Positions 18,030-26,102 of a stretch of 64,000 nt of DNA are shown here, one piece after another. The DNA lies in NCBI RefSeq assembly GCF_014295035.1, contig NZ_CP060404.1, positions 1,840,001 through 1,904,000 on the forward strand, in the 5' to 3' direction. Below the pieces are notes generated by a model that saw nothing but the letters and a program-made list of their open reading frames with translations, had not been told where the DNA came from and did not search any database. The first letter of the stretch is position 1. The number at the start of each line of letters is the position of its first letter. A program made the translations under genes and the position numbers. The DNA comes from Streptomyces buecherae. Its GTDB lineage: Bacteria > Actinomycetota > Actinomycetes > Streptomycetales > Streptomycetaceae.

Positions 18030-19100
18030 ATGATCCCCGTCAAACCCGCCGCTTCCCCCCTCACCCCGGCGCCGCGGGCGGCCCCGCTGCCGGCGGCCTG
18101 CGGCGCCCTGTCCGAGCTGGTGACGACCGTGCTGCGCGGTCCCGTGGCCGAGGGGTGCTCGGGACAGGTGGCGGCGGCGCTCGGCGTGGCCTCCCGCGCC
18201 GACCCGCTCGGCGACGACCTCCAGCTCGCGCTGCACACCTGTTACGAGCTCCACTACCAGGGCTTCGCCGACGTGGACCCGGACTGGGAGTGGCAGGTGG
18301 ACCTGTTGCGGTTGCGCGCGGCGCTGGAACGCGCCTTCCTGGACCGGGTACGGGACGGGGTGGCGGGCGGCACGGACCTCGACGCGGAGTTGGAGGCGCT
18401 GCTCGTCGAGCCGGTCGACGGCTCGGGCCTGTCCCACCAACTGCGCCGCGAGGGCACCTGGGAGCAGGTGCGGGAGCTGTTCGCGCACCGCTCCATCTAC
18501 CAGCTCAAGGAGTCCGACCCGCAGGCGTGGGTGATTCCCCGGCTGACGGGGCGGGCCAAGGCGGCGCTGGTGGCGGTCGAGTACGACGAGTTCGGCGCGG
18601 GCCGGGCCGAGCGCGTGCACTCCCGGCTCTTCGCCGACCTGATGGCGGCGGCCGGCCTCGACGCCCGGTACGGCGGATACGTGGAGGCCGTGCCCGGCAG
18701 CACGCTCGCCGTGGTCAACCTGATGTCCTACCTGGGCCTGCACCGCACCCACCGGGCCGCGCTGGTCGGGCACTTCGCGGCGGGCGAGATCGCCTCGTCG
18801 CCCGGCGCGCGCCGGATGCTCCAGGTACTGGAACGGCTCGACGCCCCGCAGGCGTGCCGCACCTTCTACAGCGAGCACGTCGAGGCCGACGCCGTGCACG
18901 AGCAGCTCATGCGCCGCGAGGTGATCGGCGGGCTGCTCGACGAGCAGCCCGAGCTGCGCGGCGAGGTCGTCTTCGGCATCCAGGCGGCGAACTTCGTGGA
19001 CGGCCGGTTCACGGCGTGGATTCGCGACCGCTGGCAGGCCGGCGCCTCGTCGCTCCGCTGGCCCCTCCCGCCCGCCGGGGCTCGCGACCAGAACAGCTAA
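18030..19100 (+). CDS. Iron-containing redox enzyme (haem-oxygenase-like di-iron family)
   Basis: 356-aa helical protein of the haem-oxygenase-like metal oxidase/oxygenase group. Likely iron ligands lie in EYDEFGAGRAERVHSRLF (about residues 183-200) and FYSEHVEADAVHEQ (about 279-292). The substrate is unknown. The ATG at 18030 follows GGAGG. The gene is convergent with a CDGSH iron-sulphur protein gene and divergent from the YbdK-type ligase, an arrangement seen in many streptomycetes, suggesting a shared iron or redox role. A strong hairpin follows. Confidence 0.87.
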   Translation: MIPVKPAASPLTPAPRAAPLPAACGALSELVTTVLRGPVAEGCSGQVAAALGVASRADPLGDDLQLALHTCYELHYQGFADVDPDWEWQVDLLRLRAALERAFLDRVRDGVAGGTDLDAELEALLVEPVDGSGLSHQLRREGTWEQVRELFAHRSIYQLKESDPQAWVIPRLTGRAKAALVAVEYDEFGAGRAERVHSRLFADLMAAAGLDARYGGYVEAVPGSTLAVVNLMSYLGLHRTHRAALVGHFAAGEIASSPGARRMLQVLERLDAPQACRTFYSEHVEADAVHEQLMRREVIGGLLDEQPELRGEVVFGIQAANFVDGRFTAWIRDRWQAGASSLRWPLPPAGARDQNS

Positions 19101-19124
19101 AGCCACCGGCCAGTCGCCCGCACC

Positions 19125-19168
19125 CGCCGCCGCGCGGCCCTCGGCCCGCGAGGGAACGCGCGGCGGCG
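19125..19168 (+). terminator. Nested hairpin terminator
   Basis: A perfect 12-bp inverted repeat (19125-19136 with 19157-19168, left arm CGCCGCCGCGCG) encloses a second 6-bp stem CCCTCG/CGAGGG. It starts 24 bases after the redox-enzyme stop. No T-run follows. It lies between convergent genes and may work both ways. Confidence 0.7.
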
Positions 19169-19265
19169 GCGCGCCGTGCGGCGGACTCCGGCGCGGTCCG
19201 TGCCCGGTGGTCGAGGCGGGCGCGGCGGTCCGTCCGTGCCCGGCGGACGAGCGCGGGCGCGGCGG

Positions 19266-19673
19266 TCAGTCCGTGTCCGTGGGCGTGTCCCGCCGGTGCG
19301 GGCCGCGTCGGCGGTGGCTGGTGTCGCACCAGGGGTAGGACCGGCTGCGCCGGCAGACACACAGCGCCACCTGCGGGCGGTCCGAGTACGCGGTACGGCC
19401 GTCGCCCAGCTCCACCTCGACCGGCCCGTCCAAGAGCAGCGGCCCCTCCGGGACGACCACGACGCGCGTCGGCCGCGCCTCCCGCACGAACGAGGAAGCC
19501 TCCCACACGGGTGAGGACGGGGCGACGGGGGCGGCGTCCGCCGCGTCGGGCGTGCTCTCGCCGAGCGGGTCGGGCCGGCCGGCCGTCGTGGCGGCGGGCC
19601 CCGCGTGCGGTGCCTCCGGCGCTCCGTCGCGCGTGGCACGGCCCTCGCCGTCGCCCCCGGGCCCGCCCGTCAT
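19266..19673 (-). CDS. CDGSH iron-sulphur domain protein
   Basis: 135-aa small [2Fe-2S] protein. The C-terminal part holds the CDGSH-type cluster motif CVCRRSRSYPWCDTSH, with three Cys and one His as ligands. The N-terminal half is a disordered Asp/Ala/Pro-rich stretch, so the start is uncertain; ATG 19673 is used although its ribosome-binding site is weak. It probably acts in electron transfer or cluster handling with the convergent haem-oxygenase-like enzyme. Confidence 0.85.
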   Translation of the reverse strand: MTGGPGGDGEGRATRDGAPEAPHAGPAATTAGRPDPLGESTPDAADAAPVAPSSPVWEASSFVREARPTRVVVVPEGPLLLDGPVEVELGDGRTAYSDRPQVALCVCRRSRSYPWCDTSHRRRGPHRRDTPTDTD

Positions 19674-19858
19674 CGCGGCCCACCACCCGACAGGCGAGGG
19701 GCCGCGCCCGCGAGGGCGGGCGCGGCGGGCGGCCGGGGTCGGGGGCCGGGGCGCGGGCGGCGTACGGGCGAGTGGCGCGGAGAGGAGATCACGGGCGGCG
19801 AGTACCGCGGCCGGGCCCCGGCCAAACGCCCGGCCGGGCCCGCCGCCCGGCGTCCACC

Positions 19859-20192
19859 TGGCGCTTGGAGGTGCCCGTGGACACGGTGGGCCGGGTCCTG
19901 CCCGTCCTCGCGCGGCTGGGAGCCACCCCACGGCCCCCGGTGGTGGACGGCACGTCCGGCAACCCTGGAGAGAGAGATCCCGGCCGCCTCCGTGCACGCG
20001 CTGAGGCGACGGCCGACCGCGCTGACCCGTGGTGAGGCCGCGCTGGAGTGCGCCTTCGCCGGCTACCGGCCGGTCCACGGACCGGCCCCGACCCGCGAGC
20101 GCACCGACCACGACCCGTTGGACCGCGAGGCGTATCTGCTGCGCGTCGGACGCCACGTCGCCGGCCACCCACCGGCGAGCTGGGACGAGTGA
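19859..20192 (+). pseudogene. Frameshifted C-terminal fragment of a TetM/OtrA-like ribosomal protection protein
   Basis: One frame (from 19859) encodes WRLEVPVDTVGRVLPVLARLG, which matches the last domain of tetracycline ribosomal-protection GTPases. After about 19965 the similarity shifts to another frame: TLEREIPAASVHAL, then LTRGEAALECAFAGYRPV and DHDPLDREAYLLRV up to the TGA at 20190-20192. The GTP-binding domain and most of the protein are missing upstream, where the CDGSH gene lies on the other strand. This is therefore a decayed relic rather than a working resistance or EF-G-like gene. Assignment to the family is from remembered TetM/OtrA sequence. Confidence 0.75.
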
Positions 20193-20300
20193 GACGGGTG
20201 GGACACAGCGGCCGAAGAGGGCATGTCGGCGTGGGTAAACCAGTCGTATCGGGTGCTAAATGGGCGTGACTTCGTCATGCCATCGGCCGTTGGGCCGAAC

Positions 20301-20513
20301 ATGAAGATGCTCGACCTGTTCACCGTGGCATCTGTGGTCGCAGGTGCCGTTACGGCTGTGGGCGCTCCGCTGGTCCACAGCGACCTGCCAGGCATCGATT
20401 GGGGCAAGGCGCTGAGCCACTCCGAGGCACTCGGCGATCTCAGCGACCGCGCCACCGAGGACTCCTCCTCCAGCGAGTCCGTCTCCTCGTCCACCGCCTC
20501 GCGCCACGCCTGA
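20301..20513 (+). CDS. Small hypothetical protein with hydrophobic N terminus
   Basis: 70 aa from ATG 20301 (MKMLDLFTVASVVAG); in-frame ATGs at 20223 and 20277 would give 96 or 78 aa and none has a clear ribosome-binding site. The N-terminal 20 residues are hydrophobic and could be a signal or anchor. The C terminus is Ser/Glu-rich. No family recognised. The strong terminator directly behind it supports real transcription. It lies between the ribosomal-protection relic and the LysR gene. Confidence 0.5.
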   Translation: MKMLDLFTVASVVAGAVTAVGAPLVHSDLPGIDWGKALSHSEALGDLSDRATEDSSSSESVSSSTASRHA

Positions 20514-20540
20514 GAAGCGCGCAGGGGCCCAATCCCCCCG

Positions 20541-20577
20541 CCGGGGCACGCGACCGCACACGCGGTCCGTGCCCCGG
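20541..20577 (+). terminator. Strong hairpin terminator
   Basis: Outer stem CCGGGGCACG/CGTGCCCCGG plus inner stem GACCGC/GCGGTC (loop ACAC) gives 16 or more pairs, followed by CTTTCGTT. It starts 28 bases after the small ORF. Confidence 0.8.
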
Positions 20578-20882
20578 CTTTCGTTACGCCCCATCTCCCG
20601 TCGTCCGCCGGTTCTCCTCGTGCCCCGGCGCTCGTCGTCCGCCGGTCGGGGCACCCCGCGTGGCGGTGGCAGCGCGCGTCGCCGAGGGGCGGCCACCGGC
20701 GGCGTACTGGGGATTCGGGCCCGGCCGCGCGCGTCGCGGAGGCCGGCGGGACGTATAGGCATCCCTGATGGCGACATGGGATTACCCCACGCGGCCCACG
20801 GTCGCGCACAGTGGCTGACCGGCCCCGCGTCGGCAACGGGCCGGGGACCGGCAGACGGGTCGCGGTCGCACGGGAGGTTCGC

Positions 20883-21842
20883 GTGGAACTGGAAGTCCGG
20901 CACTTACGCGCCATCGCCGCCATCAGCGACACCGGCAGCCTCACCCTGGCCGCGCGGCAGCTCGGCATGTCCCAACCGGCGCTGTCCAAGCTGCTCCAGC
21001 GCATCGAACGGTGCGTGGGCGACACGCTGTTCGTACGGAGCAAGCACGGGTCGGTGCCCACCCCGTTCGGCGCGGACGTGCTCGCCGAGGCACACAGCGT
21101 GCTGCGGGGCATGAGCGGCATCCGCGAGCGGGCTCAGGCGTGGGGCGCGCGGCGCGGGGCACGGGAGCCGCTCACCATCGGCGGCCACTGCGGCTACCCC
21201 CACGTCGCGCTCGCCCGCCGGCTGCGCGGCCTGCCGTGGTGCCCCGAGGTCCAACTCCGCGAGGACATGAACGCCCAGACCGCCGTGGACGGGCTGGCGG
21301 TCGGGGCGTGCGACCTGGCCCTGGTCTACGTACCGCCGACCGGGGAACTCACCGTGCCCGAGCCCGTGGACGGCGTGACGGTGCACGCCAGCGAGCCCGT
21401 CTTCGTCGCCCTCGCCCACGACCACCCGCTCGCCGCGGGCCCCGGCCCGGTGCCGCTGGAGCGGCTCGCCGACCACCCCTGGGTCGACGAACCGCCCGGC
21501 CACACGCTGTGGACCAGCTACCTGCGGCAGGTCTGCCACGAGGCGGCCGTCACGCTCGACCAACGACACAGCACGGTCAGCCTGTTCACCGTCCTGGAGC
21601 TGATCACCGACCAGCGGGCCATCGCGCCGGCGTTCAGCACCAGCACCGACCGCCCCGGCACCATCGCCGTCCGCGCGCTCGCCGGTGACCCGCTCCACCT
21701 GGAGCTGCGCCTGCTCTACCGGCGGCACAGCATCGCGCACCAGCACATCGACGAGGTCCTGCACCACCTCGTCGCCGCCTACGACGACCGACTCGGGTGC
21801 AGCCGGGCCTACGACGCGTGGTGGCTGGCGCACCGGGCCTGA
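20883..21842 (+). CDS. LysR-family transcriptional regulator
   Basis: 319 aa. N-terminal winged helix: HLRAIAAISDTGSLTLAARQLGMSQPALSKLLQRIE; the rest is a periplasmic-binding-like effector domain (from about residue 95). GTG 20883 is preceded by GGGAGG seven bases away. Convergent with the LLM oxidoreductase gene 40 bases downstream. Its target and inducer are unknown; LysR regulators often control a neighbouring or divergent gene. Confidence 0.93.
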   Translation: MELEVRHLRAIAAISDTGSLTLAARQLGMSQPALSKLLQRIERCVGDTLFVRSKHGSVPTPFGADVLAEAHSVLRGMSGIRERAQAWGARRGAREPLTIGGHCGYPHVALARRLRGLPWCPEVQLREDMNAQTAVDGLAVGACDLALVYVPPTGELTVPEPVDGVTVHASEPVFVALAHDHPLAAGPGPVPLERLADHPWVDEPPGHTLWTSYLRQVCHEAAVTLDQRHSTVSLFTVLELITDQRAIAPAFSTSTDRPGTIAVRALAGDPLHLELRLLYRRHSIAHQHIDEVLHHLVAAYDDRLGCSRAYDAWWLAHRA

Positions 21843-21882
21843 GCGGCGCGGTAGTCCCACGGAGCCAGCCGTGCGTGGACCG

Positions 21883-22806
21883 TCAGCCCGCGAGTTCCCC
21901 GAGGGCCGCCCAGGTGCGGCGGCGGCTGGCCGGGCCCGCGAGTTCCGTACCGGAGAACACCACCTCCGTCGCGCCCGCGTCCCGGTAGCGCCGCACCTCG
22001 GCGGCGAGCGCCGACTCGTCGCCGATCACCGACACGTCGACGGCGCGCCGCGCGCCCGACAGCTCGATCACCCGCGCGTAGGACGGGATGCGCTCGTAGA
22101 AGGCGAGTTGCTCGGCGACCGTCTCGCGCACGCCGTCGACGTCGTCGGTGACCACGCCGTGCGCGATCGCCACGATCCGTGGCGCCGGGCGGCCGGCCTC
22201 CTCCGCCGCCCTGGTGACGGCCGGAACGATGTGCTCGGCCAGCGCGCGCGGGCCGGCCAGGAACGGCAGGATGCCGTCCGCCAGTTCGCCGCTGACCCGC
22301 AGCGCCTGCGGGCCCATGGCCGCGACCAGCAGCGGCACGCCGTTCTCGGCGCCCGCGACCCGCGACGGGAGCGGGCTGCTGACGGACAGCAACTCGCCGC
22401 GGAACTCGGTGCTGCCGGTCTCCAACAGGGGGCGGATGGCGGTCAGGAACTCCCGCAGCCGGGCTATCGGCCGCTCGAAGGGGATGCCGAAACCCCCTTC
22501 CGCCAACAGCTTGCTGCCGAGCGCGAGTCCGAGGTGGTAGCGGCCGTGGGTGGCGGCCTGGGCCGTGAGGGCCTGGCTGGCGACCGGCAGCGGGTGCCGC
22601 CCGAAGACGGGGATCGCCGAGGTGCCCACCCTCAGCTCCGGGACCTCGCGCCCGACGATGGCGGCCAGTTGGGGCGAGTCGGCGCCGAAGGTCTGGCCGA
22701 ACCAGGCCGACCGCAGCCCCGCGGCGGCGGCCTCCCTGGCGAGGTCCACGGTGGCGTCGATCTGGTTGGCGGCATCAGCCGCGTTGAGCGCGAGTCCCAC
22801 GGTCAT
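21883..22806 (-). CDS. LLM-class F420-dependent oxidoreductase
   Basis: 307 aa, luciferase-like fold: MTVGLALNAADAANQIDATVDLAREAAAAGLRSAWFGQTFG, GTSAIPVFGRHPLPVASQALT, then GRYHLGLALGSK and PLLVAAMGPQALRVSGELADGILPFLAGP. Closest in style to the F420-dependent N5,N10-methylenetetrahydromethanopterin-reductase-like group. Substrate unknown. It is divergent from the carotenoid oxygenase gene and convergent with lysR. Confidence 0.9.
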   Translation of the reverse strand: MTVGLALNAADAANQIDATVDLAREAAAAGLRSAWFGQTFGADSPQLAAIVGREVPELRVGTSAIPVFGRHPLPVASQALTAQAATHGRYHLGLALGSKLLAEGGFGIPFERPIARLREFLTAIRPLLETGSTEFRGELLSVSSPLPSRVAGAENGVPLLVAAMGPQALRVSGELADGILPFLAGPRALAEHIVPAVTRAAEEAGRPAPRIVAIAHGVVTDDVDGVRETVAEQLAFYERIPSYARVIELSGARRAVDVSVIGDESALAAEVRRYRDAGATEVVFSGTELAGPASRRRTWAALGELAG

Positions 22807-23220
22807 GTCTGGTCAACCCACCACGGCAGGTCGCGCATTCCCCCCGCCAGTCATCGGTGAAGCTTGACCCCGCAAGGTGTGAGTGGTTTATTACTCTTAC
22901 CGTTGCGGCCGGCCCGCCACGCCCTTCGTAGCGGCCGTCCGGGACGACGGGGATCGCCCAACCGCCGCACGCGCCCACACCACCTCTCCCGCCCCCACTC
23001 CCGCAAGGCCCCACGCCCGCACCCGAACACTGCGGACAACTGCCCCGACCGGGAGGCATTTCACCACCGTCCCACCGCATCCTGCGCTCACGAGCAGAGC
23101 AGCCGACCCAGCCCAGCCGGCCCCCGCGCCATCTCCAGCCACCGCCAGCACCCGACCCCGCCCCGCCCCGCCCCGAGTAGTGACTCACTAACCACACACC
23201 TACAGCGAAGGAAAGCCGCC
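22807..23220. other. Divergent promoter region of LLM and carotenoid oxygenase genes
   Basis: 414 bases, C-rich on the + strand and without a convincing gene. A relatively AT-rich island at 22861-22900 contains TTGACC (22864) and TATTAC (22889) with a 19-base spacer, a possible rightward promoter about 320 bases ahead of the carotenoid oxygenase. This is weak evidence. Confidence 0.35.
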
Positions 23221-24609
23221 ATGCTCACCCCCACCACCCCCACGCCGCCCAAGCCGTACGTCAGCGGGCACTACACGCCGCTGGTCGACGAGGTCACCGC
23301 GCACAGCCTCACGGTGCACGGCACCCTGCCGCCCGAGCTGAACGGGCGGTACTTCCGCAACGGGCACAACCCCCGGCCCGGCCACACGCCCACGCACTGG
23401 TTCCGGGGCAGTGGCATGCTGCACGGGCTGCGGCTGCGCGACGGGCGCGCGGAGTGGTACCGCAACCGCTGGGTGCGCACCCCCGCCCTCGAAGGCGCCC
23501 CCGAGAAGGGCCCGGACGGTGTTCCCGACCCGCGGGTCAGCAGCGCCGCCACGCATGTGGTCGAGCACGCCGGCCGCATCCTCGCGCTCCAGGAGGCAAA
23601 CCTTCCGTACGAGGTGACGCCCCAGCTCGACACGGTCGGGGCCTTCGACTTCGGCGGCGCGCTGACCACGGCCATGACCGCGCACCCCAAGACCGACCCG
23701 GCCACCGGTGAACTGCACTTCTTCGGCTACAGCCCGGTGCCGCCGTACCTCGTCTACCACGTCGCCGACGCGCGGGGGCGGATCGTGCGCAGCGAGGTCG
23801 TCCCCGGCGCCGGCCCGACCCTGATGCACGACTTCGGGCTCACCGCGCGGCACGTCGTCTGGCTCGACCTCCCCGTGGTCTTCGACCCCGCCGAGCCGTC
23901 GGGCATCCCGTACCGCTGGAGCGACGACCACCCGCCGCGCATCGGCGTGATGCCCCGCTCGGGACCGGCGGTTGTGCGGTGGTACGAGGTGGCGCCCGGG
24001 GCGCTGCTGCACGTGGCCAACGCGTACGAGGACGAGCGGGGGCGCGTCGTCCTCACGGGGCCGCGTTACGACCGCGCCGGGTGGGAGCAGTCCTGGAAGT
24101 GGTGGACCGGGGCGCCCGGCCACGCGCCCGATCCGGTCGTCGGCGCCACCGCCCACCGCTGGGTCCTCGATCCGGTCACCGGGCGCGCCACGGAGCAGCC
24201 GTTGGACGGGCTGGTCAGCGAGTTCCCGACGATCAACGAGGAGTTCACCGGGAGCGCGAACCGGTTCGTGTACGGGGTGGCCTTTCCCGGGCCGGAGCTG
24301 ACCGAGTACGCCGTCGTCAAGTACGACCACGACGCCGGCGGCCGGGAGTTGTGGCGCCTGGGGCCGGGACAGATGCCGGGCGAGGCGGTGTTCGTGCCGG
24401 CCGACGGGGGCGTCCGGGAGGACGACGGGTATCTGCTGACCCTGGTCAGCGACCTCGCCGACGACACCTCGCGCCTCCTGGTCCTCAACGCCGCCGACCT
24501 GGGGTCGGGCCCGCTGGCGACCGTCAAGCTCCCGCACCGCGTGCCGGGCGGCATCCACGGCTCGTGGATCGACGACAGCGACCTGCCCGGTCCGCACGGC
24601 GCGGCCTGA
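23221..24609 (+). CDS. Carotenoid oxygenase (RPE65/CCD family)
   Basis: 462-aa non-haem iron dioxygenase-type protein that would cleave carotenoid or apocarotenoid (or stilbene) double bonds. The four iron-ligand His segments are visible: MTAHPKTD, LMHDFGLT, LLHVANAYE and GGIHGSW near the end. Also typical: GTLPPELNGRYFRNGHNP at the N terminus and PTINEEFTG. The ATG at 23221 follows GAAGGAAAG. There are no carotenoid synthesis genes in the window. The substrate cannot be told from sequence. Confidence 0.92.
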   Translation: MLTPTTPTPPKPYVSGHYTPLVDEVTAHSLTVHGTLPPELNGRYFRNGHNPRPGHTPTHWFRGSGMLHGLRLRDGRAEWYRNRWVRTPALEGAPEKGPDGVPDPRVSSAATHVVEHAGRILALQEANLPYEVTPQLDTVGAFDFGGALTTAMTAHPKTDPATGELHFFGYSPVPPYLVYHVADARGRIVRSEVVPGAGPTLMHDFGLTARHVVWLDLPVVFDPAEPSGIPYRWSDDHPPRIGVMPRSGPAVVRWYEVAPGALLHVANAYEDERGRVVLTGPRYDRAGWEQSWKWWTGAPGHAPDPVVGATAHRWVLDPVTGRATEQPLDGLVSEFPTINEEFTGSANRFVYGVAFPGPELTEYAVVKYDHDAGGRELWRLGPGQMPGEAVFVPADGGVREDDGYLLTLVSDLADDTSRLLVLNAADLGSGPLATVKLPHRVPGGIHGSWIDDSDLPGPHGAA

Positions 24610-24666
24610 GCGGCGGGGCAGCCGGGCGTTCGTACGGTGCGCCGGACGCGCGGCGTGGGGCGGTGT

Positions 24667-25167
24667 TCAGGACCGCGGCGTGGGGGCGTCCCGCGCCGCC
24701 GGCCCGTCCGGCGTCGGTGCGAGGGGGCCGGCCGGCCCGTCCGGTGCCGTGAGCAGGGCCAGGCCGTCGCGCGCGGCCGGGGACAGGGTCGCGGGGGTCA
24801 GGCCGGAGCGCGGCAGCCACCGCACCGCGCCGGTCGACCCGTCCTGCTCCGTGATCCGCAACGGGCCCGGCGCCAGCGTCGCGACGTAGAAGAGGCCCAC
24901 CAGGTGCCAGTGCACGCCGAGTCGGTGGGCCGCGTAGCTCCGCGCGCCCACCAGGTGCGCGTCCAGCAGTTCCAGGCCGGTCTCCTCGTACACCTCGCGC
25001 GCCAGCGCCTGCCGCGGCTGCTCCCCCGGGTCGATGCCGCCGCCCGGCAGGTGCCACAGCCCGGGGGCGAAGACGGGTGAGGCGTCGGAGAGTCGCGTCA
25101 ACAGCAGTTGGTCGGCCGTGGTGGCGATGGCGTAGGCCGACACGCGCGTGCGGGCGGGCGTTTCCAT
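24667..25167 (-). CDS. NUDIX hydrolase
   Basis: 166 aa. Contains a complete Nudix box, GGIDPGEQPRQALAREVYEE-TGL, within a typical N-terminal strand (RVSAYAIATTADQLLLTRLS). Hydrolyses a nucleoside-diphosphate-linked compound; substrate unknown. The C-terminal 25 residues are Pro/Ala-rich and outside the fold. The ATG at 25167 has GGAGG nine bases upstream. Convergent with the carotenoid oxygenase gene. Confidence 0.9.
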   Translation of the reverse strand: METPARTRVSAYAIATTADQLLLTRLSDASPVFAPGLWHLPGGGIDPGEQPRQALAREVYEETGLELLDAHLVGARSYAAHRLGVHWHLVGLFYVATLAPGPLRITEQDGSTGAVRWLPRSGLTPATLSPAARDGLALLTAPDGPAGPLAPTPDGPAARDAPTPRS

Positions 25168-25729
25168 GGGTGGGCCTCCGAAGGGAGAGGGTGGCGGGCG
25201 GTCGCGGGGTACGCGGCTCCGCGCCACTATCGATCATGGACGGCGCCGCGCCAAGGGGGCGGCGCCGGGCGGCGCGGGCCCGCCCGCGGGGTCGGCGCCG
25301 GCTCCCGCGAGAGCGAAGCCACCACGGGATCGGGGCATCGCGAGAGCGAAGCCGCCACGGGTTCGCGGGCATCGCGAGAGCGAGGGGCGCTCGGCCGAGT
25401 GCCCGCACGGGCACAGCAGCCGCTTCCTTTCGGTCACGGCTCAATCGACCCGCTTGACCCGTAGGGCCCGAGCGCCCCAGGGCGCCCACGGGCACGGCGC
25501 GACGCCGCAGTTGACGGGCGCTCGCGGTGTCGCCCACCAGGCACCAGGAGGCGGGGCCCGCCCCCGGCGCGTACGGTCGGCGGCCCGCACGCGCCCGGTC
25601 GGACGCGGCTGACCGGCCACGACGCGGTCGCCGACGCCCCAGGCACCGGCGGGCCCAGCCCCTCGCGCACCTCGTACACCGTTCGCATCAGGACACCCAG
25701 CCACATCAGGACAAGGCTGGAACACGCCC
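25168..25729. other. Intergenic region with 33-34-base tandem repeats
   Basis: About 560 bases with no convincing gene. CGCGAGAGCGA recurs at 25306, 25339 and 25373 within 33- and 34-base repeat units. The frames through the region look like compositional by-products. Confidence 0.5.
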
Positions 25730-25759
25730 TGTCGCAAGTGGCGCGAGCGCCCCTACGCT
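25730..25759 (+). promoter_or_regulatory. Candidate promoter of the riboswitch operon
   Basis: TGTCGC (25730-25735) and TACGCT (25754-25759) are spaced by 18 bases. The expected transcription start, about 25766, coincides with the first base pair of the riboswitch P1 stem, which makes the assignment attractive. Confidence 0.5.
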
Positions 25760-25764
25760 GATAC

Positions 25765-25961
25765 GCGCAGTCGGTTCGCGCCACGTCCAGTGGCGCGGCG
25801 CAAGAGGGAACCCGGTGTGAGTCCGGGACTGTCCCGCAACGGTGAGTGTGAGCGAACGCCGTCGACGCGCCCGGCCCCAGGGTCTCGGTGCGCGGCGGTC
25901 AGTAGGTGCCCGTCGGAAGTCCGGCAGGTGTTCCACGAGTCCGAAGACCTGCCAACTGCGC
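25765..25961 (+). promoter_or_regulatory. Cobalamin (adenosylcobalamin) riboswitch
   Basis: Conserved elements are all in order. P1 is formed by GCGCAGT (25765-25771) and ACTGCGC (25955-25961). The core has GGGAACCCGGTG, then AGTCCGGGACTGTCCCGC and AACGGTGAG. It closes with AGTCCGAAGACCTGCC, the highly conserved 3' segment. The 140 bases between riboswitch and start codon contain a GC hairpin (CACGCG...CGCGTG at about 25961-25980) and an S/D GGGAGG, either of which could be the expression platform. B12 binding would be expected to repress the five-gene operon that follows. Confidence 0.93.
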
Positions 25962-26102
25962 ACGCGCCCTGTCGCGCGTGCTGTGCACGGTGACCTCGAG
26001 GACTGGGTCGGCGGTACAGGCGGTTGACCGGGCGTCGCGCCCGCCGAACCGCCCCCTCCCTTCCGGTCGGCGCTCGGGGCGCGGGACGACGAGGGAGGAC
26101 GC

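Noticed and set aside
25434..25784. Minus-strand ORF of 116 codons before the riboswitch
   Set aside because: No family, Arg/Pro/Gly-biased, overlaps the presumed promoter and 5' edge of the riboswitch; treated as non-coding.
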